Origin: DASXRU01 sp039933315
Lineage (GTDB): Bacteria; Acidobacteriota; Blastocatellia; Pyrinomonadales; Pyrinomonadaceae
NCBI GenBank assembly: GCA_039933315.1
Contig: JBDTOI010000107.1
Span: forward strand, 1-14,101
Direction: 5' to 3'
DNA length: 14,101 nucleotides
Part shown: in pieces, positions 7,456 through 14,070 of the stretch
Position numbering within the stretch: position 1 is the first letter of the stretch
Layout: every line of letters begins with the position of its first letter
Notes under the pieces: generated by a model
What the model was told of the DNA's origin: nothing
Database searches by the model: none
Seen by the model: only the letters and a program-made list of their open reading frames with translations
Position numbers and translations under genes: made by a program

Positions 7456-8355
7456 CTAAGGTTTGTTCGGACTTTTTGCGACTGGGACAGAAGTCTTCTC
7501 GTCCGCAGCAACCTTTTGCACGACGCCGTCGCGCATGACCCAGTCGTCTTCGTTACCGAGGATCTTATCTTCGCCCGGAAAACGGAGTTCATAGTTTGTA
7601 AATGAAACTGCCTGGCTGGGCGTATCGTCCGTTACGGCGGAGACGTTTCGGAATACTGTGCTGCGAATGGCCCCGGGCTTGGTTTTCACGGCTACTTCCG
7701 TGGTTGGTTTGTAACCGGCTGGATCCATCCCGGACAGCGCTTCGGCAATTGAGCCATCTGGATCGGGAAGGCGCTCTTTGTCGGCGAGATCCTTCAAGTC
7801 GCCCGGCAGCGTTGCGTAAAGTGCTTGATACTCCAGTTGAGCTCTCTTGATCGTGTAAAGTTTTGCCTGAATTCCGGCATCTATGGAGCTGCGATGCTGG
7901 CGCCAGCGTTCCGGAATAGTGACTCCAATCAGTGTGGCAATAGCCAGCGTCACTATCGCTACCATCGTCAGCCCCGCCTGGGCCATGCGAGTACCGGCAA
8001 AACGCAATGGCGATGCCTTGATGCTGCGGAACACTCGCAGGCCGGCCCAAAGCGAGATAATGCTGACGGGCAAGGCGATCCACTTCAAACGCCACGCAGC
8101 AGTTTCGCCGGCCGATATCCACGACCAGAAACCTGTGAAAGACGACCCGTACTGAAGCATTGCCGAGATCGTAAAGCCCATTAGCACCGCAAGCATTAAT
8201 AACCCGGTTGTACCTATCAGAAAGGCGCGCCCGAACGAAGGTAGCTCGTGCTGAGGCCGGGCCAGCGGCGGACCCACGGCCCGCGAGCCGCAGGACGCAC
8301 AACCAACCATCAAATCGCCTTCAAACTTGAAGCCGCAACAGGGACAAATAATCAC
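7456..8355 (-). CDS. Zinc-ribbon membrane protein with pseudopilin-like C-terminal region
   Basis: GTG 8355 is taken as the start because GAGG lies 9 nt upstream and the zinc ribbon begins at once. The longer frame from 8508 would overlap the preceding gene. The product has 299 residues. Cys4, Cys6/7, Cys19 and Cys22 form a zinc ribbon (CPCCGF...CASCG). Three hydrophobic segments follow at about 45-67, 90-109 and 125-147. Residues 148-299 are extracytoplasmic or soluble and carry signs of a GspG-like pseudopilin: a long helix, YATLPGDLKDL, LPDPDG, and YELRFPGEDKILGNEDDW, which resembles the yeLrSpGpDg..GTeDDi ending of that family. The tail is disordered (Lys/Pro). Precise role unknown; membrane location is likely. 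Confidence 0.75.
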   Translation of the reverse strand: MIICPCCGFKFEGDLMVGCASCGSRAVGPPLARPQHELPSFGRAFLIGTTGLLMLAVLMGFTISAMLQYGSSFTGFWSWISAGETAAWRLKWIALPVSIISLWAGLRVFRSIKASPLRFAGTRMAQAGLTMVAIVTLAIATLIGVTIPERWRQHRSSIDAGIQAKLYTIKRAQLEYQALYATLPGDLKDLADKERLPDPDGSIAEALSGMDPAGYKPTTEVAVKTKPGAIRSTVFRNVSAVTDDTPSQAVSFTNYELRFPGEDKILGNEDDWVMRDGVVQKVAADEKTSVPVAKSPNKP

Positions 8356-8410
8356 GTTATTAACCTCAGTCGGTGTCAGTGTAACAGAGTATTGAATGAA
8401 TAATTGGGAC

Positions 8411-9127
8411 TTAACTCGTTTTATGAGCGAGCGTTGGCGCCTGCCGCAGCTCGGAAGTGGCATTGGATGCGGCAAGTGACGCTTTTGTTGCGATATCTCG
8501 CACGGCATCGGCTTTCTTTACTTCTCGCCAGGTGTGGTACATGCGATGGCCAAAGGTCCAATAAGAGCCGATCGCCAGCACCCAGAGCACCGCCGGCATG
8601 CGATTAAGGAACGGACTGGTCGAGCCGGGATGCGTCGTTAACCCACCAATTATGAATAGCACGACCCGTTCCGGGCGCCGCAGAAAGCCCACGTCGCACT
8701 TGGGAATGAGGCTTTCCGCCCGGGCACTCGCATAACTGACCATGACCGACCCCATCAAGGCCGCACCGGCCAAAAACACGTTCAGAGTCGAATGGTATTG
8801 CGTATCGCGGGCGTAAAAGACTATCAGCCCGATAAAGACCACCATGTCGGACAAGCGATCAAGCGAGGAATCGAGAAAGCCTCCAAAGGTAGTCACGCGG
8901 CCTGAAAGCCGGGCTACCTGCCCGTCAAGCATGTCAAAGAGATTGGCAACGATCAGGATGATGCCGGCCCAGAAAAAATGACCATATCCGAACAAGAGCC
9001 CGCATCCGACATTAAGAGCAACGCCAACTACGGTCAAAAAGTTCGGGCTTATATGGCCGTGGGCCAGCCACCGGACCATCGCATCAATAATGCGTTGAGC
9101 GCCCCTTCCTATACTCGCACCGAACAT
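8411..9127 (-). CDS. CDP-alcohol phosphatidyltransferase family protein
   Basis: The 238-residue integral membrane enzyme transfers a phosphatidyl-type group from a CDP-linked donor to an alcohol. The complete signature is visible: Asp65-x2-Asp68-Gly69-x2-Ala72-Arg73-x8-Gly82-x3-Asp86-x3-Asp90, whose four Asp residues bind the metal and CDP. Several hydrophobic helices follow. The N-terminus (HISPNFLTVVGVALN) is typical of phosphatidylinositol-phosphate or archaetidyl-type synthases, but the acceptor alcohol cannot be decided from sequence. ATG 9127 has GGGAG 12-13 nt upstream. It is the first gene of the - strand group, behind a good promoter, with the zinc-ribbon gene 55 nt downstream. Confidence 0.88.
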   Translation of the reverse strand: MFGASIGRGAQRIIDAMVRWLAHGHISPNFLTVVGVALNVGCGLLFGYGHFFWAGIILIVANLFDMLDGQVARLSGRVTTFGGFLDSSLDRLSDMVVFIGLIVFYARDTQYHSTLNVFLAGAALMGSVMVSYASARAESLIPKCDVGFLRRPERVVLFIIGGLTTHPGSTSPFLNRMPAVLWVLAIGSYWTFGHRMYHTWREVKKADAVRDIATKASLAASNATSELRQAPTLAHKTS

Positions 9128-9209
9128 GTATTACGCAATTCTCCCGTCAGGCAAGGCGGTCAGAGAGCCAGTATTGGGTCAGATATGGGTTGGAGCCTTC
9201 AGACAGCGC

Positions 9210-9239
9210 ATGATAGAGAGGCGCTAAAGGGGTTGTCAA
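9210..9239 (-). promoter_or_regulatory. Sigma70-type promoter for the phosphatidyltransferase gene group
   Basis: On the - strand TTGACA (9239-9234) is followed after 18 nt by TATCAT (9215-9210), five of six matches to the -10 consensus. Transcription would begin near 9203, about 75 nt before ATG 9127. It probably drives the phosphatidyltransferase, zinc-ribbon and DUF3592-like genes together. Confidence 0.6.
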
Positions 9240-9250
9240 GAAAAAGATAG

Positions 9251-9360
9251 TCCACAGATTACACAGATCCCACAGATTCAGAAACCCGAACAATCGGACT
9301 TTCAGACCTAAGTTCTTCCCGTTTTTCTGATCAGCGTTTATCCGCGTAAATCTGCGGCTA
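9251..9360. repeat. Diverged CCACAGATTACACAGAT-type intergenic repeat
   Basis: CCACAGATTACACAGAT words at 9252-9279 face a loosely complementary stretch at 9330-9357 (TATCCGCGTAAATCTGCGG). The same word family occurs, much better preserved, at 12517-12639. This copy lies in the 379-nt gap 9128-9506, which also holds the promoter at 9210-9239, a 7-bp hairpin at 9412-9430 (CACCTGG/CCAGGTG) and a coding-like trace at 9358-9483. I see no complete gene in the gap. Confidence 0.55.
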
Positions 9361-9483
9361 ATTTTCTACCGTCCGCATTCGCCGGTGTTGTGGCTCACCA
9401 CTTGTCAGTACCACCTGGCCCTGCCAGGTGCCGCCGCCGCTTCCCTGATTGATGTTTAGACCTCCGCCCTGGATATTTCCGGT
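9358..9483 (-). pseudogene. Possible 3' remnant of a lost gene
   Basis: Between an in-frame TAA (9484-9486) and TAG (9358-9360) the - strand frame gives 41 residues including GNIQGGGLNINQGSGGGTWQ, then VVLTSGEPQHRRM. A Gly-rich stretch followed by a short beta-strand resembles the end of a secreted protein, yet there is no start codon or ribosome site. It may be a decayed gene end, or simply a repeat that happens to read open. Low confidence. Confidence 0.25.
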
Positions 9484-9506
9484 TTAGTGGCAGGCAAGGA
9501 TCGCAG

Positions 9507-10001
9507 TTACTTTTCTGCTGACGCGTCTATTTCCACCTGGTTGTGCAGCGTCGTCAGTTTCCTAATCTCAAAGGTACGGGCCCCGGCGGGGGTGCGCACT
9601 GTAACTTCATCGCCCTCTTCTTTCCCCATCAAACTCTTCCCGATGGGTGACATGGTCGAGATCAATCCGCCCTGCGGGTCGCTCTCTTCCGGCGTCACCA
9701 GCCGATAGGTTACTTCCTCTTCTTTTTCACCATCGAAGAGGATCAGGGTCGACCCGTAGCCGGCTTTGGTGCGAGAGATTTTGGAGAGATCGATGGAAGC
9801 TATCTCACTCACGCGCTGGCGCAGCTCCACGATTCGGGCTTTCACCACGTTCTGGCGGTCGAGCGCGGCCCGGTATTCCGAGTTCTCGCGCAGATCGCCA
9901 AACTCCAGCGCCCGCTTAATCTCTTTAGGCAGGTGGACGCGCAACTCCGATTCGAGCTCTTCTAACTCCAATTGCAGCCGTTGTTTTATTGCTTCACTCA
10001 A
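9507..10001 (-). CDS. greA: Transcription elongation factor GreA
   Basis: The 164-residue protein binds the secondary channel of RNA polymerase and stimulates cleavage of backtracked RNA. Residues 1-75 form the coiled coil (LELEELESEL; ALDRQNVVKARIVELRQRV) with the tip sequence FGDLRENSEY. Asp36 and Glu39 correspond to the tip acidic residues (Asp41 and Glu44 of E. coli) that act at the polymerase active site. Residues about 80-160 form the FKBP-like domain (GLISTMSPIGKSLMGKEEGDEV). The start is TTG 10001, supported by GAGGA 8-9 nt upstream; the ATG at 10020 is out of frame and stops at once. The length is close to the 158 residues of E. coli GreA. It is transcribed divergently from the regulator gene across a 277-nt gap. 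Confidence 0.93.
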   Translation of the reverse strand: MSEAIKQRLQLELEELESELRVHLPKEIKRALEFGDLRENSEYRAALDRQNVVKARIVELRQRVSEIASIDLSKISRTKAGYGSTLILFDGEKEEEVTYRLVTPEESDPQGGLISTMSPIGKSLMGKEEGDEVTVRTPAGARTFEIRKLTTLHNQVEIDASAEK

Positions 10002-10278
10002 AGGTGTTTCCTCAACTCATGTATTAACACACAACTCAATCACAATGGAACTACAATCACGGCATGCATCCGGTGGTTGTATGCTCCGAATAGTCCCACA
10101 GTTTGCAAGAAAACGATTCCTGACCCGACGTTTCAAAGCATTCTCTCTCCAGATTTCCCAGGCTGAGCAAGATTTAAGGGTATGTGCTGAAAACCGGTTG
10201 GTTCGGCGGTAACCCCCACCAACTATTATCCCTGGTAGAGCGCGCTGGAATATTCGCCGGCGCATGGAAGAGGCCCTC

Positions 10279-11376
10279 ATGTCGGAAAAAAACTTGCACA
10301 AACGAAAACTCGTACTCTTTGTTGAGGACGATCCCGCTTTACTGGAACTGGGCAGCGTCAGTCTCGAGCGCGCGGGCTATGCCTTTGCCGGGGCCCCAAA
10401 CGGGTTTGAAGGGCTCCACCTCGCCCGCAAACTGAGACCGGATCTGATAATTCTGGATTACATGATGCCGGGAATCAGCGGCAAGGAAGTCTTCTATGAA
10501 ATAAGCCAGAGCGCGGATGAGATCATGCGTAACACTCCGGTGGTCATGTTGACGGCCCGCACCGACAATCGTGGCGAACAACGCGAACTGCTGGAACACG
10601 GCTTGGCGGCCTATCTTTGCAAGCCCTTCGGTCACACCGAGCTGCTGAACATTATCGACAACGTTCTCGTCACCAGCCAGATCCGGGCGCGAAATCGCGT
10701 ACTGGAAGCTGAGTCACGCCAGTCCTTCGTATCCACGGTGCGGGCGCTGATTTCTCTGCTTTCAATCAAAGACAATTACACCGGCGAACATTCGAACATG
10801 ACCGCCAACTACGCGGAGGCGGTGGCGCTGCGTCTGGATCTTTCGGAAGAGGAAGTGACGCATATCAAATTAGGCGCCCTGCTGCATGACATCGGAAAGA
10901 TTGGCGTGCCGGAATGTATCCTCTGCAAGCCCGGTCGTCTCACTGCCGAAGAGACAATCATAATGCGCCGCCATGTGGATGATGGCGAGCATGTGCTTTT
11001 GGGTGTGCCACACATGGACGCGGTGCGCGCGATTGTTAAATACCATCACGAATGGTGGAACGGTTTCGGCTATCCATCCGGCTTGAAGGGCGAAGAGATT
11101 CCCATTGGCGCCCGCATAGTTGCAGTGGCCGACGCTTACGATGCGATGACAAGTGATCGCCCTTATCGTCAGCACCTCTCGCAAGCCGTTGCGGTGGATC
11201 GTTTGCAGCGAGCTTCCGGCACTCAGTTTGATGGGGATGTCGTTCGCTTCTTCGTCGACACGCTGGAGGGATTTGACTGCGCCATGCCACGCTCCATCCA
11301 CTTGGGATTTCTGGATAAGATGCACCCGATGGTCAATACTCCCGTCGAGATGAGAAGCGAGCAATACGACTCATGA
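10279..11376 (+). CDS. Response regulator with HD-GYP c-di-GMP phosphodiesterase domain
   Basis: The 365-residue cytoplasmic two-component regulator degrades cyclic di-GMP. ATG 10279 is preferred over ATG 10264 because GGAAGAGG ends 5 nt before it. The receiver domain (about 10-130) has the acidic pair Asp17/Asp18, phosphorylation site Asp60 in LIILDYMMPG, Thr92 and Lys115 (CKPFG). A linker helix leads to the HD-GYP domain (about 150-345): HD at His203-Asp204 in LLHDIGKIGVP, and the signature HHEWWNGFGYPSGL from His256 with Gly264-Tyr265-Pro266. The metal ligands are intact, so catalytic activity is likely. No kinase is adjacent, so it appears to be an orphan regulator. A TATTAT (10224-10229) upstream could be a -10 box but lacks a good -35. 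Its TGA stop abuts the stop of pfkA on the other strand. Confidence 0.92.
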   Translation: MSEKNLHKRKLVLFVEDDPALLELGSVSLERAGYAFAGAPNGFEGLHLARKLRPDLIILDYMMPGISGKEVFYEISQSADEIMRNTPVVMLTARTDNRGEQRELLEHGLAAYLCKPFGHTELLNIIDNVLVTSQIRARNRVLEAESRQSFVSTVRALISLLSIKDNYTGEHSNMTANYAEAVALRLDLSEEEVTHIKLGALLHDIGKIGVPECILCKPGRLTAEETIIMRRHVDDGEHVLLGVPHMDAVRAIVKYHHEWWNGFGYPSGLKGEEIPIGARIVAVADAYDAMTSDRPYRQHLSQAVAVDRLQRASGTQFDGDVVRFFVDTLEGFDCAMPRSIHLGFLDKMHPMVNTPVEMRSEQYDS

Positions 11377-12498
11377 GCCGCTAGTTGGTCCATTTCGATG
11401 ATAGCTCGCTTCGTCGGGGGCTCCGAAAGAGATTCCAGTATCGCGCGCCGTTCGCACCAACTGCCCCTCGGCTGGTACAGTTTTTAAGCCGGCGATCGCT
11501 TTTGAAATTGGCACCGTCACCACGTCCGACGCCTGCAAAGCCACCATCATCCCGTGCTCGCCGGCTACCAGTGCCCGCACAGCGCAAGCCCCATAGTTAG
11601 TTGCCAGCATCCGATCGAAGGCGTTAGGGCGGCCTCCACGCTGCAAATGGCCCAGCACCACACAACGGCATTCCTTTCCGGTAGCTCTCTCCAGCTCTTC
11701 TCTTAAGTGAAAGCCAATACCGCCCAGTCGCGGCGCGGAATGATCTGTGCCCATGTCCTGGTAGATCAGGTCGTGTCCCTGTTCCAGCGCGCCTTCGGCA
11801 GCCACAATTATGCTGAATAGAGAACCGCTTTCGTCGCGCTCGCGTACTTTGGCGGCCACCGATTCGACGGTGAAGGGAATCTCCGGGATCAGTATGACGT
11901 CGGCGCCGCCGGCCAGGCCCGAGTGCAAGGCGATCCACCCCGTGTTGCGGCCCATAACCTCCAGAATCATGACGCGGTCGTGCGACTCCGCGGTGGTGTG
12001 CAGACGATCGATAGCTTCCGTGGCAATATCCAGGGCGGTGACAAAGCCGAAAGTGAGCTCAGTGCACGCCAGATCGTTGTCAATGGTCTTTGGCACGCCC
12101 ACTACCGGGCAACCGAGGCGGTCAAACTCAACAGCGATTCCCAGCGTGCCCTCGCCCCCCAGCACGATCAGCGCCTCAATTCCAATGCGATTGAGATTTG
12201 CGACTGCCTCAAGATAGACAGCAGCCGGCTTGCTAACCTCGCCCTCAACGTTGTGTTCGATAAACCTGCCGCGATTGCGCGTGCCCAGTAGAGTGCCGCC
12301 GCGTGGCAGCAGGCCTCGCACGTCGGCGGAGGTTAGCTCGCGCGTGAGCGTTGGGTTCAGCAACCCTTCAAAGCCGTCTTCAATACCGATGACACGCATA
12401 CCGTATTCGCCGGTGGCTGTCTTTACCACCGCGCGAATTACCGCGTTCAGTCCGGGCGCATCACCGCCGCCAGTCAATATTCCAATCGTCTTGTACAA
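11371..12498 (-). CDS. pfkA: 6-phosphofructokinase, probably ATP-dependent
   Basis: The 375-residue enzyme phosphorylates fructose 6-phosphate to the 1,6-bisphosphate in glycolysis. Visible motifs are ILTGGGDAPGLN (8-18), the GGTLLGTRNRGRF loop (67-79), GGEGT (114-118), PKTIDND (136-142) and MGRNTGWIALHSGLAGGAD. Gly117 matches E. coli Gly104, a marker of ATP rather than pyrophosphate use, while Lys137 replaces Gly124. The Gly/Lys combination is known from ATP-dependent PFKs of the actinobacterial type, so ATP is inferred. Glu116 replaces the usual Asp. The start must be TTG 12498: a TAG lies two codons upstream and the next ATG is inside the nucleotide loop region. GGGGA lies 8 nt upstream. 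The stop abuts that of the regulator gene. Confidence 0.94.
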   Translation of the reverse strand: MYKTIGILTGGGDAPGLNAVIRAVVKTATGEYGMRVIGIEDGFEGLLNPTLTRELTSADVRGLLPRGGTLLGTRNRGRFIEHNVEGEVSKPAAVYLEAVANLNRIGIEALIVLGGEGTLGIAVEFDRLGCPVVGVPKTIDNDLACTELTFGFVTALDIATEAIDRLHTTAESHDRVMILEVMGRNTGWIALHSGLAGGADVILIPEIPFTVESVAAKVRERDESGSLFSIIVAAEGALEQGHDLIYQDMGTDHSAPRLGGIGFHLREELERATGKECRCVVLGHLQRGGRPNAFDRMLATNYGACAVRALVAGEHGMMVALQASDVVTVPISKAIAGLKTVPAEGQLVRTARDTGISFGAPDEASYHRNGPTSGS

Positions 12499-12516
12499 GT
12501 TCTAATCCCCAATTAC

Positions 12517-12639
12517 ATCCACAGATTACTCAGATTACACAGACTAATACAAAAACGCTTTTTGCGCTCTTTGCTCAACGATAAAACCATCCGGAGTTTG
12601 CTTTCCTGCCAATCTGTGGAATCTGTGTAATCTGTGGAT
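12517..12639. repeat. Inverted repeat of the CCACAGATTACACAGAT family
   Basis: Arms 12517-12543 and 12613-12639 (27 nt each) are complementary at 25 of 27 positions. The 69-nt spacer has AAAAACGCTTTTTGCG and TTTGCGCTCTTTGC words. The arms themselves are tandem ATCTGTG/CACAGAT units. The pair fills the gap between pfkA and the predicted selenoprotein gene. It codes for nothing and lies between two genes of the same strand, so in RNA it could fold as a long hairpin. Confidence 0.8.
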
Positions 12640-12641
12640 GA

Positions 12642-13373
12642 TTAGTTTTTAACACGCGGGGGTTCGTATTGTTCGCCGTATTCCGGATACTCGCGGGTAA
12701 CGATTTTTCCGGGCCTTGTATCCTCAGTCAACATACTAAGCGCATCACGCAACACTGCGCGCTGAAGTTCACGCATCCCGGGACGCCCCAGGCTGTTTCC
12801 AATCCTAAAGCCTTTGGGATAGAGGGCGCGCGGGGGACGCATCTGCGCCGAAACTTCCGGGCTAACGGTAATCAGAACGGTGGGAATGCCTCGCATTTCA
12901 ATTTCACGTTGGACCGCGACGACCGTGCGGTGGCAGACGCTGGGTCAACCTCCCGTCAACACTACTGCATCTGCGCGGGAACCCTTGTCGATCTCGTTGG
13001 CAATCTCAGGCGCTGTTCCTTCATACATGGCTTTCAATTGCATGGTGTAGCCCATGTACCCGATATGTTTCTTCGCCATGCCGCCAATGAAACCCTCCGC
13101 CTGCAGATCCCGCAGCACATCGATGGGAAACACAACGTTGATGTCCTCGTCAGCGTCAGCGTGATCGTAATGATGGTGCGTCACCATTAGTTCGCGAGCC
13201 TCGACCTCAGGGGCAATGACGCGATATCCCAGATCGCCCAGCTCGTCCTTGATATTGAAAGGCTCCTGGTCCTTCAAATGGACGCCGCCGGCCGTTACGA
13301 TCGCGATGGTGCTCTTAGCCAGCTCGCGATCGAACGGAGTAAATGGAACGCATTTACGAGAAAGTGTGGTCAT
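12642..13373 (-). CDS. GrdB/PrdB-family reductase-like selenoprotein (UGA read as selenocysteine)
   Basis: A single 243-residue frame runs from ATG 13373 to TAA 12642-12644 if the in-frame TGA at 12945-12947 is selenocysteine 143. Conserved-looking blocks lie on both sides: FTPFDREL, IVTAGGVHLKDQEPF, ELMVTHHHYDHADADEDINV, VFPIDVLRDLQAEG, and after the TGA, HRTVVAVQREIEMRGIPTV and PRALYPKGF. The redox site reads GG-U-PSVCH, with Cys147 four residues after Sec. This is the pattern of the glycine/sarcosine/betaine/D-proline reductase selenoprotein B family; the length is close to PrdB, about half of full GrdB. Partner subunits (GrdA/GrdC/PrdA) are absent, so the substrate is unknown. The ribosome site is poor and a TAGCCTC-type repeat lies directly upstream. 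The peroxiredoxin gene is upstream on the same strand. Confidence 0.83.
12913..12931 (-). promoter_or_regulatory. Candidate bacterial SECIS hairpin in the GrdB/PrdB-like gene
   Basis: Twenty nucleotides after the UGA comes GGUC (12924-12921). It is the apical loop of a hairpin ACCGCAC-GGUC-GU(C)GCGGU with five outer pairs, one bulged C and two inner pairs. GGUC is the apical loop of the E. coli fdhF SECIS as I recall it, where it sits 18 nt after the UGA. Such hairpins recruit SelB with tRNA-Sec. Confidence 0.6.
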
Positions 13374-13386
13374 AAGGTTTAGCGAC

Positions 13387-13444
13387 TAGAGGCTAGATAA
13401 CCAGGTGTAACTACCTAGCCTCTAGCCTCTAATCTCTAGCCTCT
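13387..13444. repeat. TAGCCTC-type short repeats
   Basis: CTAGCCTCT occurs three times on the + strand (13415, 13422, 13436), and its complement lies at 13387-13396 (TAGAGGCTAG), giving a perfect 10-bp inverted repeat with 13415-13424. It fills the 78-nt gap between the two predicted selenoprotein genes and leaves the downstream gene with no evident ribosome site. Confidence 0.75.
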
Positions 13445-13451
13445 GTTCTGG

Positions 13452-13916
13452 TTACAACTTACGTAGTACTTCCAAGAGGTCTTCGTTATCTGGCTGATCG
13501 GCAATGTTGTGAATGTCTTTGTAAGCCAGTTTGCCTTCCTTATCGATAACGAACAGCGCGCGTTCTGAAATACCATCACTTTCCCGGTACGCGCCGTAGG
13601 CTTTAGCTACTTCTCCCTTCGGATGAAAGTCGCTTAAGAGATCATAAGAAAGGCCGCCCAGACTCTTGGCCCAGGCAGTGTTACAGGGGACGCTATCAAC
13701 CGAGATACCCAGGACCTGGGCATCATAGCCTTTGAAGCGCTCGAGGTCGGCCTCGTACGCAGGCATCTGGGCGGTTCAGACCGGCGTCCAGGCCAGCGGA
13801 TAAAACGCCAGCACTACATTGTTCTTGCCGCGGAAGCCTGAGAGCTTAACCTTCTTGCCTTTTTCAAGGTTACTGGGCAGCTCGAAATCCGGGGCCATTT
13901 CTCCTACTTCAGCCAT
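13452..13916 (-). CDS. Selenocysteine-containing peroxiredoxin (AhpC/TSA family)
   Basis: The 154-residue frame runs from ATG 13916 to TAA 13452-13454 when the in-frame TGA at 13776-13778 is read as selenocysteine 47. The N-terminal part has EMAPDFELPSN, LSGFRGKNNVVLAFYPLAWTPV, and after the TGA, TAQMPAYEADLERF, VLGISVDSVPCNTAWAKSLG and SERALFVIDKEG. In ordinary relatives the position is the peroxidatic Cys in TPVCTAQMP, so Sec47 would be the peroxide-reducing residue. The Cys in DSVPCNTAW could act as resolving residue. AGGAGG lies 12 nt upstream of the ATG, a strong site. Only TGA interrupts an otherwise complete thioredoxin-fold protein. It is first in a two-gene - strand unit with the reductase-like selenoprotein, fitting a shared redox role. 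A weak TTGAAC/TACTCT promoter may lie upstream. Confidence 0.87.
13731..13764 (-). promoter_or_regulatory. Candidate SECIS region in the peroxiredoxin gene
   Basis: Two competing hairpins follow the UGA. One is GCCU-GCGUACG-AGGC (13764-13750), with G first in the loop, about 15 nt after the UGA. The other is a longer 10-bp helix (one mismatch, one G-U) with loop CCGA, 25 nt after it. Either falls in or near the usual 16-37 nt window, but neither has a GGU loop. Weaker than the site in the neighbouring gene. Confidence 0.35.
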
Positions 13917-14043
13917 TAATCAGTATTCCTCCTACTCGAAAGATCAATCCCAGAGCTTGTTGTTGTACTTGATGAAGAAGAGTAACTTTTTTCGAATAAT
14001 CGTTCAAGCTGGCCCGAGCTTTTGTAGTGTCTTAATTTGGAGG

Positions 14044-14070
14044 GCGGTGGCAAGCGTAGCGCGACACCGC
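14044..14070. repeat. Imperfect palindrome, GCGGTG...CACCGC
   Basis: GCGGTG (14044-14049) is complementary to CACCGC (14065-14070), with partial pairing between (GCAAGCG/CGCG). It is the type of REP-like element found between genes. It lies about 130 nt upstream of the peroxiredoxin start, and the sequence from 13917 to the window end holds no gene I can support. Confidence 0.45.

Noticed and set aside
7589..8302. - strand frame of 237 codons overlapping the zinc-ribbon gene
   Set aside because: It is another frame of the same strand without domain features; the zinc-ribbon frame has coherent membrane segments.
9412..9430. Hairpin as a rho-independent terminator of greA
   Set aside because: The 7-bp stem has no following T-run on either strand.
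10002..10278. c-di-GMP riboswitch upstream of the HD-GYP gene
   Set aside because: I could not find the conserved GEMM core or its paired helices; the region looks unstructured by eye.
12642..13766. Each TGA-split gene as two separate genes or as pseudogenes
   Set aside because: Only one TGA interrupts each, exactly at the redox position, with no frameshift and family-like sequence on both sides.
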